Source: an uncultured Lachnoclostridium sp.
GTDB lineage: Bacteria; Bacillota; Clostridia; Lachnospirales; Lachnospiraceae
DNA: 64,000 nt
NCBI GenBank assembly: GCA_944381625.1
Contig: CALWLW010000018.1
Location: forward strand, 1 to 64,000
Reading direction: 5' to 3'
The stretch's first letter is position 1. The number at the start of each line of letters is the position of its first letter. Below are positions 1 through 8,500 of this stretch, one piece after another. The notes under the pieces were generated by a model that ran no database searches, was not told where the DNA came from, and worked only from the letters and a program-made list of their open reading frames with translations. Made by a program: the position numbers and the translations under genes.

Positions 1-686
1 CCGCTGTTCTGTGTCAGCGCGTTGTAGGCCGCCGCCTGCTCCGCCGCTTTCTTCGTCCGCCCGCTGCCTTCGCCGATCACCTGGCCGCCCAGCTTGGCCT
101 GTACAACGAACAATTTTTTATGGTCCGGCCCTTCCTCCCGGATCAGCTCATAGTGGAGTCGTTCTGCGTGGCAGGCCTGGATCCTCTCCTGAAGAATGGT
201 CTTACTATCATAAAAGAGCTGCTTGTGTTCTATATCGTTCAGAATGAATTTCAGGATAAATTCTTTTGCGCTAGTAAAACCACCGTCCAGATAGATGGCG
301 CCGATCAGGGCCTCACAGGCATCCGATGTGATGGACGGGCGTTCCCTGCCCCCTCCGGCTTCTTCTCCCTTGCCCAGCAGGATATAGTTCCCCAGACCCA
401 TCTCTCCTGCACAGAAAGCCAGGCTCTGCTCGCATACCAGGCTGGCGCGGGTCTTGGTGGCGTCTCCTTCCGGCATCTGCGGGTAATTCATATACAAAAA
501 TTCGCTGGTCACCAGCTCCAATACCGCGTCTCCCAGAAATTCCAGCCGTTCATTGGACAGGAGTTTTCCCATGTGCCTCTCGTTCACATAGGAACTGTGG
601 CTCATGGCCTGTCTGAGAAGTTCCCGGTTCTGGAACCTGTAGCCGATCTTTTCTTCCAGCTCTGCCAGCCGTGCATTGTCTCTCAT
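1..686 (-). CDS. rnc: Ribonuclease III (partial, runs off left edge)
   Basis: This gene encodes a double-strand-specific endoribonuclease that processes rRNA precursors and structured mRNAs. The ATG at 684-686 follows an AGGAGAA site. The RNase III signature NERLEFLGDAVLEL lies near residue 45, the second acidic metal-binding site (SDACEALIGAIYLDGG) follows near residue 120, and the double-stranded RNA-binding domain begins near residue 155. The 3' end lies outside the window. It follows acpP on the same strand, which is the usual plsX-acpP-rnc order of Firmicutes. A hairpin in the acpP-rnc gap may tune read-through. Confidence 0.97.
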   Translation of the reverse strand, partial: MRDNARLAELEEKIGYRFQNRELLRQAMSHSSYVNERHMGKLLSNERLEFLGDAVLELVTSEFLYMNYPQMPEGDATKTRASLVCEQSLAFCAGEMGLGNYILLGKGEEAGGGRERPSITSDACEALIGAIYLDGGFTSAKEFILKFILNDIEHKQLFYDSKTILQERIQACHAERLHYELIREEGPDHKKLFVVQAKLGGQVIGEGSGRTKKAAEQAAAYNALTQNS

Positions 687-737
687 GATGTTCTCCTCTC
701 ATCTGCCAATACTTACATAAGACATAAGTAAACAAAG

Positions 738-759
738 TACCCGCAGCAAGCTGCGGGTA
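738..759 (-). terminator. Intercistronic hairpin between acpP and rnc
   Basis: A perfect 9-bp inverted repeat around ACCCGCAG sits between the acpP stop and the rnc start, followed on the minus strand by a short T-rich stretch. It could be a partial terminator or a processing hairpin that lowers rnc relative to acpP. The T-tract is weak, so full termination is unlikely. Confidence 0.5.
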
Positions 760-764
760 ACCAT

Positions 765-995
765 CTAGTTTATTGCATTTTTGATCTGCTCTACCGCATC
801 CCCCACCGATACGATCTTCTCCGCATCCTCATTGGAAATCTCGATGTCAAATTCTTCTTCGATGCCCATAATAATCTGAAAAATATCCAGGGAATCCGCT
901 CCCAGATCGTCCACAAATGTGGTGTCCATCGTAATCTCGTCCGCATCCACGTTCAACACTTCGGCGATGATCTCTTTTAATTTTTCAAATTCCAT
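765..995 (-). CDS. acpP: Acyl carrier protein
   Basis: This 76-residue acidic protein carries acyl intermediates of fatty acid and phospholipid synthesis on a phosphopantetheine arm. The arm attaches to the Ser of the GADSLD motif near residue 35. Length and the four-helix pattern are normal for the family. It starts at ATG 995 after GGAAGG, 14 bases downstream of plsX, so the two are co-transcribed; PlsX uses acyl-ACP as substrate, which fits the pairing. Confidence 0.97.
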   Translation of the reverse strand: MEFEKLKEIIAEVLNVDADEITMDTTFVDDLGADSLDIFQIIMGIEEEFDIEISNEDAEKIVSVGDAVEQIKNAIN

Positions 996-1009
996 GATCT
1001 CAATCCTTC

Positions 1010-2023
1010 CTAACTCTCTTTTTCTCCAATTCCGGCTTTGATTTTCTCATTGATCTGCTGCTGCTTGAAGGTCACGCACTGAATGATGGAATTGCGGATC
1101 TCCAGGGCTTTGGAATTTCCGTGCGTCTTAACCACCAGGCCTTTCAGGCCCAGCAGCGGGGCTCCGCCGTGATCGCTGGTGTCAAAACGCTTCAGCGTCT
1201 CTTTCAGCGCCGGCTTCACCAGAAGCGCTCCGATCTTACTTCTGAGAGAACTCATCATCCCCTTTTTCACCATGGAGATGAGCGTTCCTCCCACTCCTTC
1301 ATACAGCTTCAGAATGATATTGCCCGCAAATGCTTCGCAGACGATCACGTCCGCGTAGCCGGATGGGATATCCCGTGCTTCGATACTTCCTATAAAATTG
1401 ATATCCTTGCACGCTTTCAGCAGAGGAAATGTCTCTTTTACCAGGGCGTTGCCCTTTTCTTCTTCTGCTCCAATGTTCACGATCGCCACCCGCGGGTTGG
1501 TGATGCCAACCACATGCTCCATATAGATGGCCCCCATCTTGGCAAACTGCACCAGATGGGCAGGTCTTGCGTCCACATTGGCGCCGCAGTCGATCAGGAG
1601 AGAAGCGCCCTTCTCCGTCGGCAGAAGCGGTGCGAGCGGGGGGCGTTCCACGCCTTTGATCCTTCCCACAATCAGTTGGCCGCCCACCAGGATGGCTCCC
1701 GAACTTCCCGCTCCCACAAAAGCGTCCGCCTCTCCGTTCTTCACCATCTTCATGGCCACCACAATAGACGAATCCTTTTTGGTGCGGATCGCCTGAACCG
1801 GCGGTTCCGCCATCTCGATCACTTCCGTGGCGTTCACCACTTCGATTCTGGAAGCGTCATACTGATATTTCTGCAATTCCGCACGTACTGCTTCCTCCTG
1901 TCCCACCAGGAATACTTTGATATCGTCCCTGCTGTTTACAGCTTCCACAGCACCTTTTACAATCTCCAGCGGCGCATGGTCTCCACCCATGGCGTCCACT
2001 GCAACTTTGACCAGCTCCTGCAT
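1010..2023 (-). CDS. plsX: Phosphate acyltransferase PlsX
   Basis: PlsX converts acyl-ACP to acyl-phosphate, the donor for PlsY in phosphatidic acid synthesis at the membrane. The 337-residue length and the N-terminal [12 protein letters not shown] motif are diagnostic. The ATG at 2023 has AGGAGG at ideal distance and a strong promoter directly upstream. It is the first gene of plsX-acpP-rnc. In most relatives rpmF lies just upstream in the same operon; here rpmF is about 2 kb away with nagA and a foreign-looking segment between. Confidence 0.97.
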   Translation of the reverse strand: MQELVKVAVDAMGGDHAPLEIVKGAVEAVNSRDDIKVFLVGQEEAVRAELQKYQYDASRIEVVNATEVIEMAEPPVQAIRTKKDSSIVVAMKMVKNGEADAFVGAGSSGAILVGGQLIVGRIKGVERPPLAPLLPTEKGASLLIDCGANVDARPAHLVQFAKMGAIYMEHVVGITNPRVAIVNIGAEEEKGNALVKETFPLLKACKDINFIGSIEARDIPSGYADVIVCEAFAGNIILKLYEGVGGTLISMVKKGMMSSLRSKIGALLVKPALKETLKRFDTSDHGGAPLLGLKGLVVKTHGNSKALEIRNSIIQCVTFKQQQINEKIKAGIGEKES

Positions 2024-2049
2024 CCTTACTCCTCCTTGTTATCTATATC

Positions 2050-2078
2050 ATAATACGAAAACCATATCCCGAAGTCAA
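2050..2078 (-). promoter_or_regulatory. Promoter of plsX-acpP-rnc
   Basis: On the minus strand TTGACT (2073-2078) and TATTAT (2050-2055) are separated by exactly 17 bases, and the plsX ribosome binding site and ATG follow. This is a near-consensus housekeeping sigma promoter. It explains how plsX is transcribed without read-through from rpmF. Confidence 0.8.
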
Positions 2079-2186
2079 TACCTTTTGCCGTTTTCCGTAA
2101 CAAAAGGTATATCCATATGAAGATTTTTCTGTTATGATAGAAACAGATTTTAAGATTCTGCGCACGCAGAGAACAGGAGGGATTTT

Positions 2187-3332
2187 ATGCTGATTCAAAG
2201 CAGGAAGGTCTGGATCGCAGACCAGTTTTTTGAAGCTATGATCGAAGTGCAGGGGGGCAAGATCACAGGCGTCCTCCCCTACGGGAGCAGGCCCGCGGAC
2301 GTGGATTATGGGGACTTAAGAATTGTACCCGGATTTTTGGACATCCACTGTCACGGAGCCTTTGAGTTCGACACCAACGACGCCAATGAAGAGGGCCTGC
2401 GCCGCTGGTCTAAAAATATTGTCTCTGAGGGCGTGACCGGCTTCCTGGCCACCACCATCACCCAGAGCGAGGAGGTTCTGACCAAAGCCGTGGCCAATGT
2501 GGCAAAGGTCATGGAAGACGGTTATGAGGGAGCCGAGATCCTGGGCATCCATTTTGAAGGCCCGTATCTGGACATGAAGTACAAGGGCGCACAGCCGGAG
2601 CAGTATATTGTAAAGCCCACCATCGAACAGTTCCAGCACTATCAGGAGGCGGCAAAAGGAAACATCCGCTACATTACCATGGCCACGGAGACCGACGAAG
2701 ATTTTGTCCTGACCCATTATCTCTCCCAGCACGGCGTGACGGTCAGCATCGGACACTCCGCCGCCACCTATGAGCAGGCGGTGATGGCCTACGCCAACGG
2801 AGCCCGTTCCATGACCCATGTCTACAACGGTATGTCCCCGTTCAACCACAGGGAAAACGGGCTGGTGGGAGCGGCTTACCGTCTCCGCACCATGTACGGA
2901 GAGATCATCTGCGACGCCTGCCACTCCACTCCGGCAGCTCTGAACAATTATTTCATGAGCAAAGGCCCGGACTATGCCATTATGGTCTCCGACGCGCTGA
3001 TGGCCAAAGGAACGCCGGTGGGCAGCCATTATCTGTTCGGCGGCAATGAGATCGAGATCTATCCTGACGGCAGCGCTCATCTGGTGGATTCCGGCAAGCT
3101 GGCCGGTTCCACGCTTCGTCTGAACCAGGGACTGCGCATCCTGGTGGAAGAGGCCATGGTGCCCTTCAACTACGCGCTCAACGCATGCACCATCAACCCC
3201 GCCCGCTGCATCGGCGTGGACGACCGCAAAGGCTGCATCGGCGTGGGCATGGACGCGGATCTGGTGGTACTGGAGGCAGATTACAGCGTCCGCCAGACTT
3301 ACTGCATGGGAGAGGCGCAGCTTTGTGAATGA
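2187..3332 (+). CDS. nagA: N-acetylglucosamine-6-phosphate deacetylase
   Basis: NagA removes acetate from GlcNAc-6-phosphate in amino-sugar and cell-wall recycling, giving GlcN-6-phosphate. The 381-residue amidohydrolase shows the HxH pair in DIHCHG, the metal-binding Glu in HFEGPY, His in SIGHSA and MTHVYNG, and the catalytic Asp in MVSDALMAKG. The ATG follows AGGAGG. It is transcribed opposite to all its neighbours, stands alone without nagB, and sits inside what is usually a contiguous rpmF-plsX block. The released acetate joins the pool handled by the nearby ackA. Confidence 0.95.
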   Translation: MLIQSRKVWIADQFFEAMIEVQGGKITGVLPYGSRPADVDYGDLRIVPGFLDIHCHGAFEFDTNDANEEGLRRWSKNIVSEGVTGFLATTITQSEEVLTKAVANVAKVMEDGYEGAEILGIHFEGPYLDMKYKGAQPEQYIVKPTIEQFQHYQEAAKGNIRYITMATETDEDFVLTHYLSQHGVTVSIGHSAATYEQAVMAYANGARSMTHVYNGMSPFNHRENGLVGAAYRLRTMYGEIICDACHSTPAALNNYFMSKGPDYAIMVSDALMAKGTPVGSHYLFGGNEIEIYPDGSAHLVDSGKLAGSTLRLNQGLRILVEEAMVPFNYALNACTINPARCIGVDDRKGCIGVGMDADLVVLEADYSVRQTYCMGEAQLCE

Positions 3333-3350
3333 TGCATGCGAATTGTAGCT

Positions 3351-3386
3351 ATTGCAAAACACATTGCAAAACACATTGCAAAACAC
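3351..3386. repeat. Three tandem copies of a 12-bp repeat
   Basis: ATTGCAAAACAC occurs three times head to tail with no mismatches, just after the nagA stop and upstream of the type III antitoxin promoter. Function is unknown. It could be a protein-binding array or replication slippage at the boundary of an insertion. Confidence 0.85.
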
Positions 3387-3412
3387 ATTTACAGAATTTA
3401 TCGCATCCGCTC

Positions 3413-3441
3413 TTGATAAAAAGTAATCTTTCGCATATAAT
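3413..3441 (+). promoter_or_regulatory. Promoter of the type III antitoxin RNA
   Basis: TTGATA (3413-3418) and a perfect TATAAT (3436-3441) are separated by 17 bases. Transcription would start near 3448 and run through the two RNA repeats to the terminator at 3594-3627, which is the expected arrangement for a type III antitoxin. Confidence 0.8.
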
Positions 3442-3476
3442 ATAAATGAAAGAAGAAGTTCTTTCCTTCGCTAAAC

Positions 3477-3582
3477 GATGACGAGTGACGGTTCTGACTC
3501 GTCGGTAAAATAAAAACTGACCGAGCGAAGATGATGTGTGACGGTTCCGACACATCGGTAAAATAAAAATTGACCGAGCGAA
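3477..3582 (+). ncRNA. Type III antitoxin-like RNA, two 53-nt repeats
   Basis: Two tandem 53-nt units (3477-3529 and 3530-3582) are nearly identical. Each has a 7-bp stem. GACGAGT pairs with ACTCGTC in unit 1 and GATGTGT with ACACATC in unit 2, so the units differ by compensatory changes that keep the stem. The loop carries CGGTT, which can pair with GACCG about 15 nt past the stem to form an H-type pseudoknot. Tandem pseudoknot repeats upstream of a terminator and a toxin gene are the hallmark of type III toxin-antitoxin systems (ToxI, CptI, TenpI). The covariation is visible; antitoxin function is inferred from layout. Confidence 0.75.
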
Positions 3583-3593
3583 GAAGTTCCCGG

Positions 3594-3627
3594 CGAGGTT
3601 GACCTCAACTGGTCAGCCTCGTTTTTT
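3594..3627 (+). terminator. Terminator between antitoxin repeats and toxin
   Basis: An 11-bp stem (3594-3604 with 3611-3621, one G-U pair) with a six-base loop is followed by six T. In type III systems such a leaky terminator sets the excess of antitoxin RNA over toxin mRNA. Confidence 0.85.
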
Positions 3628-3647
3628 ATCCTATGAGGTGTTGAAAA

Positions 3648-3883
3648 TTGAAATATAGTTCAGAATTATTGCTTTTATCATCCAAATTCATTCAGGATTA
3701 TCCTCCTGATACATACCCTGAACTGATGTACAAACATGGGCGTCCTTATGCCTGCCTTTTGATTGAATCTCATGATGATTATTTTATCTGTGTTCCTTTC
3801 AGATCTTCCATCGGACATAAAAATGCATTTTCCCGCCCTGAGGACTTTTACCCCATACGAAAATCCAAAAAATTTTCCATTAA
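3648..3883 (+). pseudogene. TenpN-like type III toxin, 3'-decayed remnant
   Basis: From a TTG start at 3648, seven bases after GAGGTG, about 62 residues resemble the N-terminus of TenpN-family type III endoribonuclease toxins, including RPYACLLI and ICVPFRSSIGHKNAF. Past about 3835 the match stops. The open frame then runs antisense through rpmF and means nothing. In the next frame GLLPHTKI and a terminal KIFH followed by TAA at 3881-3883 recall the GLD-x-TKI and C-terminal FH motifs of the family. That suggests an internal deletion plus a frameshift. The remnant is more AT-rich than its surroundings. Family identity is from memory of the motifs; the 3' boundary is a guess. Confidence 0.6.
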
Positions 3884-3916
3884 AAATCGGGAGCCTGCTC
3901 ACGCAGACTCCCGATT
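3882..3916 (-). terminator. rpmF terminator
   Basis: A 14-bp stem with one G-U pair and a four-base loop (3885-3898 with 3903-3916) is followed on the minus strand by five T. It ends the rpmF transcript, so rpmF is monocistronic here. Confidence 0.88.
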
Positions 3917-3926
3917 CGTTTGCACA

Positions 3927-4106
3927 TTAGTCAACTGCAACAATCTCTTTCTTATTATAAGAACCACAAGCTTTGCAGACTCTGTGGGACATCATAAGAG
4001 CGCCGCATTTGCTGCACTTCACCAGATTCGGAGCGCTCATCTTCCAGTTCGCTCTTCTCTTATCTCTTCTTCCTTTGGAAGATTTATTTTTCGGACAAAT
4101 AGACAC
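3927..4106 (-). CDS. rpmF: 50S ribosomal protein L32
   Basis: This 59-residue basic protein starts MSICPKNKSSKGRRD and contains two CxxC pairs (CSKC and CKAC), the zinc-ribbon form of L32. The start is GTG at 4106, eight bases after AGGAGG; no ATG is available in frame at the expected N-terminus. It has its own consensus promoter and terminator. The DUF177 gene usually found upstream and plsX usually found downstream are both absent, so the conserved block has been taken apart here. Confidence 0.96.
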   Translation of the reverse strand: MSICPKNKSSKGRRDKRRANWKMSAPNLVKCSKCGALMMSHRVCKACGSYNKKEIVAVD

Positions 4107-4151
4107 AGGTTACACCTCCTCTATGCTTTTCTCAAAATTCACACTTTTTAC

Positions 4152-4180
4152 ATTATACACACCGCATGAGGGGATGTCAA
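4152..4180 (-). promoter_or_regulatory. Consensus promoter of rpmF
   Basis: On the minus strand TTGACA (4175-4180) and TATAAT (4152-4157) are both perfect and spaced by 17 bases, 46 bases upstream of the GTG. A strong constitutive promoter fits a ribosomal protein gene. Confidence 0.92.
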
Positions 4181-4190
4181 GCACTTTTCA

Positions 4191-5387
4191 CTATTTAATC
4201 AGCGCCAGGGTCTCTCTTGCAATCGCAAGCTCCTCGTTCGTGGGGATCAGCATAACCTTTACTTTGGAGTCCGGAGCAGAGATCACTCTTCTCTCGCCGC
4301 GCACATCATTGGCCTCGTCGTCGATCTTCACGCCCAGGTAGCCCAGGTATTCGCAGACGGCCTTCCTCGTCTTCTTGTCGTTCTCGCCCACACCGGCGGT
4401 GAATGCGATGGCGTCCACACCGTTCATGGCCGCGGTATACGCGCCGATGTATTTCGCTACTCTGTACACGAACGCCTCCAGAGCCACTTCTGCCAGGTGA
4501 TTGCCCTCGCTGGCCGCTTTCTCGATATCACGGAAGTCGCTGGACACGCCGCCGCTCATACCGAGCACACCGGATTTCTTATTCAGGATGTTCAGGACTT
4601 CATTCACGTCCTTGCCTTCCTTATTGCAGATGAACTGTACTACTGCCGGATCGATGTCGCCGCTTCTGGTTCCCATGATCAGGCCTTCCAGAGGAGTCAG
4701 ACCCATGGAAGTATCTACACATTTTCCGCCGATGGAAGCGGAGATGCTGGCGCCGTTTCCAAGGTGGCAGACAATGACTTTGCCCTTTTCCGGATCCAGC
4801 CCGCCGAATTTCAGCGCCTCGCCGGACACATACAGATGGCTCGTGCCGTGGAAGCCGTAACGGCGGATGTTGTATTTCTCATAATATTCATGGGGAATCG
4901 CATACATATACGCTTTCTCCGGCATCTTCATACCAAAGCCCGTATCCCAGACTGCCACGTTGGGCGTTCCCGGCATCGCTTTCTCACAGGCCTCGATGCC
5001 CATCAGGTTGGCCGGATTGTGAAGCGGTCCAAGGTCGAAGCACTCTCTGATCACGCGCTTCACATCTTCATTCACGATGATGGAATCGCTGTAGGTGGTG
5101 CCAGCGTGCAGTACGCGGTGTCCCACAGCCGCGATCTCGCTGGTATCCTTGATCACGCCGTAGGTGGGATCCTGCAGCGCGGACATAACCATCTCGATGG
5201 CGGTTACATGGGTCGGCATCTCTTTCTCTACCACATAGTCTTCTTTGCCGGCAGCCTTATGGGTCAGCTTGGAACCCTCGATACCGATTCTCTCGCAGAG
5301 GCCTTTTGCCACAACGGACTCGTTATCCATATCGATGAGCTGGTATTTTAACGAGGAACTTCCGCAGTTAATCACTAAAATTTTCAT
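4191..5387 (-). CDS. ackA: Acetate kinase
   Basis: AckA makes ATP and acetate from acetyl phosphate. The 398-residue protein has the N-terminal NCGSSSLKYQ motif, the GFHGTSH catalytic region, GTRSGDIDP, and the C-terminal TNEELAIARE with its conserved Glu. The start follows GGGAG. It lies 38 bases downstream of pduL on the same strand, so the two form an acetyl-CoA to acetate operon in which PduL replaces the usual Pta. Confidence 0.97.
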   Translation of the reverse strand: MKILVINCGSSSLKYQLIDMDNESVVAKGLCERIGIEGSKLTHKAAGKEDYVVEKEMPTHVTAIEMVMSALQDPTYGVIKDTSEIAAVGHRVLHAGTTYSDSIIVNEDVKRVIRECFDLGPLHNPANLMGIEACEKAMPGTPNVAVWDTGFGMKMPEKAYMYAIPHEYYEKYNIRRYGFHGTSHLYVSGEALKFGGLDPEKGKVIVCHLGNGASISASIGGKCVDTSMGLTPLEGLIMGTRSGDIDPAVVQFICNKEGKDVNEVLNILNKKSGVLGMSGGVSSDFRDIEKAASEGNHLAEVALEAFVYRVAKYIGAYTAAMNGVDAIAFTAGVGENDKKTRKAVCEYLGYLGVKIDDEANDVRGERRVISAPDSKVKVMLIPTNEELAIARETLALIK

Positions 5388-5425
5388 TTCTATGTATCTC
5401 CCTGTTTATATTCTTTTTTCGCGGC

Positions 5426-5995
5426 TTACTTTACGATTTCGCCGTAAACTTCGCGGCCGCAGCCTGCTGCGTTGGATTCGTCGGTGTCAATGTGCATAGC
5501 CAAAGCGAATTTCGGGCTGACGCGCACTACCACGTCTCCGAATACCAGGCTTCTTCCGTCAGTGTCGATCTTCACGGAAACTACGTCTTTGTCCTGAACG
5601 CCCAGCTTCTCAGCATCTTCCGGAGTTGCATGGATGTGGCGCTTTGCAGCGATCACGCCTTCTGTCAGATCTACCTCTCCACACGGGCCAACCAGCTTAC
5701 ATGCGCCGGAGCCTGCGATATCGCCGGACTCGCGGATCGGAGCGGCAATGCCGATGGAACGGGCATCCGTCAGGGAGATCTCCACCTGGCTTGCAGGTCT
5801 TACCGGTCCTAAGATGGATACGCCTTTCAGCTCTTTCTTCGGGCCTACTACCGTCACTCTCTCCTCACACGCATACTGTCCCGGCTGGGAAAGGTCTTTT
5901 TTCTTGGTCAGCTCATAGCCTTTGCCGAACAGGATCTCCAGATGCTCCTGTGTCACATGCACGTGGCGTGCTGATGTCTCAACGATGAATTTCAT
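5426..5995 (-). CDS. pduL: Phosphate acyltransferase PduL (phosphotransacetylase)
   Basis: PduL exchanges CoA and phosphate on acyl groups; paired with ackA it probably acts on acetyl-CoA. The zinc-site histidines appear as SARHVHV near residue 10, KRHIHATPE near residue 120 and ALAMHIDTDE near residue 165. The ATG at 5995 is preferred over that at 6004, because AGGAGA lies nine bases from the former and abuts the latter. The 189-residue protein starts directly with the catalytic fold and has no microcompartment-targeting extension, so it is likely cytosolic. Confidence 0.93.
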   Translation of the reverse strand: MKFIVETSARHVHVTQEHLEILFGKGYELTKKKDLSQPGQYACEERVTVVGPKKELKGVSILGPVRPASQVEISLTDARSIGIAAPIRESGDIAGSGACKLVGPCGEVDLTEGVIAAKRHIHATPEDAEKLGVQDKDVVSVKIDTDGRSLVFGDVVVRVSPKFALAMHIDTDESNAAGCGREVYGEIVK

Positions 5996-6085
5996 AATAC
6001 TCATTCTCCTTTTATAATTGTATATTATGGTAATGCTGCTTCGCAGCTTTACTGTCTTCTTGCCGGGCCTTAAGGCCCTCCCGTC

Positions 6086-7144
6086 TTATACCCCGCCGAT
6101 CTCCGAGACCAGGATACAGTTGGGGGTCTCCACCTTCAGAGGTTTGCCCCACAGGCTGAAATATTTTCCCTCATAGTTCATGCGGAAAACCGTCATGGTA
6201 TTGGATTCATGGTTCAGCGCCATGATATGGCGGTTGTCCGGGAAGAAATCCGCCGCTTTGGGGTAATCCCCGCTTATAGGCAGGATACAGATCTTCTCCA
6301 GCATCCCTGTCTCATTGTCAATCCTGAATATGCCCACGCTGTTGTCGCCCGCGTTGGAACACATGACGTATTTCCAGTCCCTGGAAAAACGCAGTACGCA
6401 GGCCGCGCTGTTGGCAGAGTGGTAATTGTTCAAAGTAGATATGGTCTGCACCAGTTCAAAGACAGGCCCTCTCGGTCCCGCCGTGTAGGAGTAGACGCTG
6501 ATATAATTCTTCAATTCACAGATCAGATAGGCAAATCTGCCGTCCGGACTGAACTTGATAATCCTCGGCGCGCTCTCCTGCTCGCACCGGAGCATGTCCA
6601 CCAGCTTGATCTTGCCCGTCTCACGGTTGAATTTATAGATCTTCACCTGATCCACGCCCAGATCCACCGCGCACAGATAATTCTGATCCGGTGTGATGTT
6701 CACGCAGTTTACATGGGGACGAAAATTCCTCTCCGCCACGCTTCCCAGTCCCTTGTGGAAAATCTCATCGGTCATCTCTCCGATGGTTCCGTCTTCGTTC
6801 AGACGCATAATCGTCACTTTTCCGTCGTGCCAGCCCCCGACAAACAGGTATTCATCCGTCTTGTCCGTGGAGAGGTAACATCCCCTCATTCCATATATGG
6901 ACGCGCTGTTCATGGGTTCCAGATCTCCATCCGGAAGGATCCGGAAAGAACGCACGCCTTCATCCGCAATAGAATAGAGATACTTGCCATTATGGGATTT
7001 TTTGATATAGGACGGGTTATTAATCGGTACTACTTTCCTCTCCTGAGCGCGGCCATTCTCCACGTCCAGATCGTAAATATAGATGCCTTTGCTGCTTCCG
7101 TGGGTATAGGTTCCCACGTACGCTACATATTTTTTCTGATCCAT
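6086..7144 (-). CDS. Lactonase-family beta-propeller protein
   Basis: The 352-residue protein has the seven-bladed propeller pattern of the 6-phosphogluconolactonase-like (YbhE/COG2706) family. Blades repeat phrases such as VGTYT, NPSYI, HVNCV, and FSPDGRFAYL. Related enzymes open sugar lactones, but many members have no proven substrate, so the reaction is uncertain. It has no signal peptide. It sits between pduL and hemL as a separate unit; TTAACA and TAAACT spaced by 17 bases upstream are a weak promoter candidate. Confidence 0.85.
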   Translation of the reverse strand: MDQKKYVAYVGTYTHGSSKGIYIYDLDVENGRAQERKVVPINNPSYIKKSHNGKYLYSIADEGVRSFRILPDGDLEPMNSASIYGMRGCYLSTDKTDEYLFVGGWHDGKVTIMRLNEDGTIGEMTDEIFHKGLGSVAERNFRPHVNCVNITPDQNYLCAVDLGVDQVKIYKFNRETGKIKLVDMLRCEQESAPRIIKFSPDGRFAYLICELKNYISVYSYTAGPRGPVFELVQTISTLNNYHSANSAACVLRFSRDWKYVMCSNAGDNSVGIFRIDNETGMLEKICILPISGDYPKAADFFPDNRHIMALNHESNTMTVFRMNYEGKYFSLWGKPLKVETPNCILVSEIGGV

Positions 7145-7219
7145 ATCCGGCTGCTCCTCTCATGGGACGGCTGCTGTTGTCCGTCCGCCCATAGCTATAG
7201 AAAGTTTAACATATTTTTA

Positions 7220-8500
7220 TTATTTTGTTAATAGTCTTTGAGCTATTTTTTCCAATGTGAACTGCAGTTCTTCATCGGTATGCGCCGCGGAAAGGAACAT
7301 GGCTTCAAACTGGGACGGGGCGATATAAATACCGCTGTCCAGCATATATCTGAAATAATTCTTAAATGCTTCTGTATCCGATTTTTTCGCGCTGGCGTAA
7401 TCCGTCACCGGATCAGGAGTGAAGAACAGGCAGCCCAGGGAAGACACATGGTTCACCTGGCAGGGAAGGCCGTTCTCCCGACAGAATTTTTCCATGCCTC
7501 CGTACAGGACTTTTCCTTTTCGCTCCAGTTCTGTATATATTTCCGGATGCTCGTTGAGGTACGTAAGCTGGGCCAGCCCTGCCGCCATGGCTACCGGATT
7601 GCCGCTCAGTGTCCCCGCCTGGTAGACATTTCCCACCGGAGAGACTACTTCCATAATCTCCCGGCGACCGCCGTAGGCTCCCACCGGCATGCCTCCGCCG
7701 ATAATCTTCCCGTAAGTTGTCAGATCCGCCTGGACACCGTAATATTCCTGGGCTCCGCCGCGAGCCAGACGGAACCCGGTGATCACCTCGTCAAAGATCA
7801 GCACCGTACCGTGTGCCGTGCACAGTTCTCTCAGGCCTTCCAGAAAACCGGCGGCCGGAGGCACCACGCCCATATTGGCTCCCACCGGCTCCACGATCAG
7901 GGCCGCGATCTGTCCGTCCCAGGCTTCAAACAGTCCCTTCACGCTGTCCAGATCATTGTAAACAGCCAGGAGCGTATCTTCCGTGCAGCCCTTCGGCACA
8001 CCGGAGCTGTCCGGCACGCCCGCCGTCATGACACCCGACCCGGCCTTCACCAGCATGGCGTCGCTGTGTCCGTGATAGCAGCCTTCAAATTTGATGATTT
8101 TATTTTTCCCGGTATATCCTCTGGCGGCGCGGACGGCGCTCATAACCGCCTCCGTACCGGAGTTCACCATACGGATCATCTCCACTGACGGAACCATGCC
8201 GCAGATCAGCCGCGCCATATCCACTTCCGCCTCCGTGGCCGCGCCGAAGCTTAAGCCCTTCCGGCAGGCTTCCTCCACCTTTTCCAGCACCGCGGGATGG
8301 GCATGTCCCAGGATCATGGGTCCCCAGGAACCCACATAATCCAGGTAACGCTTCCCGTCCGCGTCCGTCATATATGCGCCTTCAGCGGAAGCGATGAACC
8401 GGGGGGTCAGCCCCACCGACCCAAAGGCCCTTACCGGAGAATTCACGCCCCCCGGAATCAGGTTCACCGCTTCTTCAAACAACTGCTCCGATCTGCCCAT
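7220..8500 (-). CDS. hemL: Glutamate-1-semialdehyde 2,1-aminomutase
   Basis: HemL converts glutamate-1-semialdehyde to 5-aminolevulinate, using pyridoxal phosphate. The 426-residue sequence has GGVNSPVRAF at the N-terminus, the GCYHGH loop, FDEVITGFR, and the cofactor lysine in TYGKIIGGGMPVGAYGG. Its ATG overlaps the hemB stop by one base (TGATG), so the two are translationally coupled. HemL supplies the substrate of HemB. Neither hemA, which makes its own substrate, nor hemC and hemD are in the window. Confidence 0.97.
   Translation of the reverse strand: MGRSEQLFEEAVNLIPGGVNSPVRAFGSVGLTPRFIASAEGAYMTDADGKRYLDYVGSWGPMILGHAHPAVLEKVEEACRKGLSFGAATEAEVDMARLICGMVPSVEMIRMVNSGTEAVMSAVRAARGYTGKNKIIKFEGCYHGHSDAMLVKAGSGVMTAGVPDSSGVPKGCTEDTLLAVYNDLDSVKGLFEAWDGQIAALIVEPVGANMGVVPPAAGFLEGLRELCTAHGTVLIFDEVITGFRLARGGAQEYYGVQADLTTYGKIIGGGMPVGAYGGRREIMEVVSPVGNVYQAGTLSGNPVAMAAGLAQLTYLNEHPEIYTELERKGKVLYGGMEKFCRENGLPCQVNHVSSLGCLFFTPDPVTDYASAKKSDTEAFKNYFRYMLDSGIYIAPSQFEAMFLSAAHTDEELQFTLEKIAQRLLTK

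Noticed and set aside
3351..3582. CRISPR-like repeats
   Set aside because: The 12-bp triplet has no spacers and the 53-nt units are contiguous with paired stems; neither has repeat-spacer structure, and no cas genes are near.
3884..4169. C-terminal continuation of the toxin frame
   Set aside because: From about 3884 on the frame runs antisense through the rpmF terminator, gene and promoter, so it cannot be original toxin sequence.
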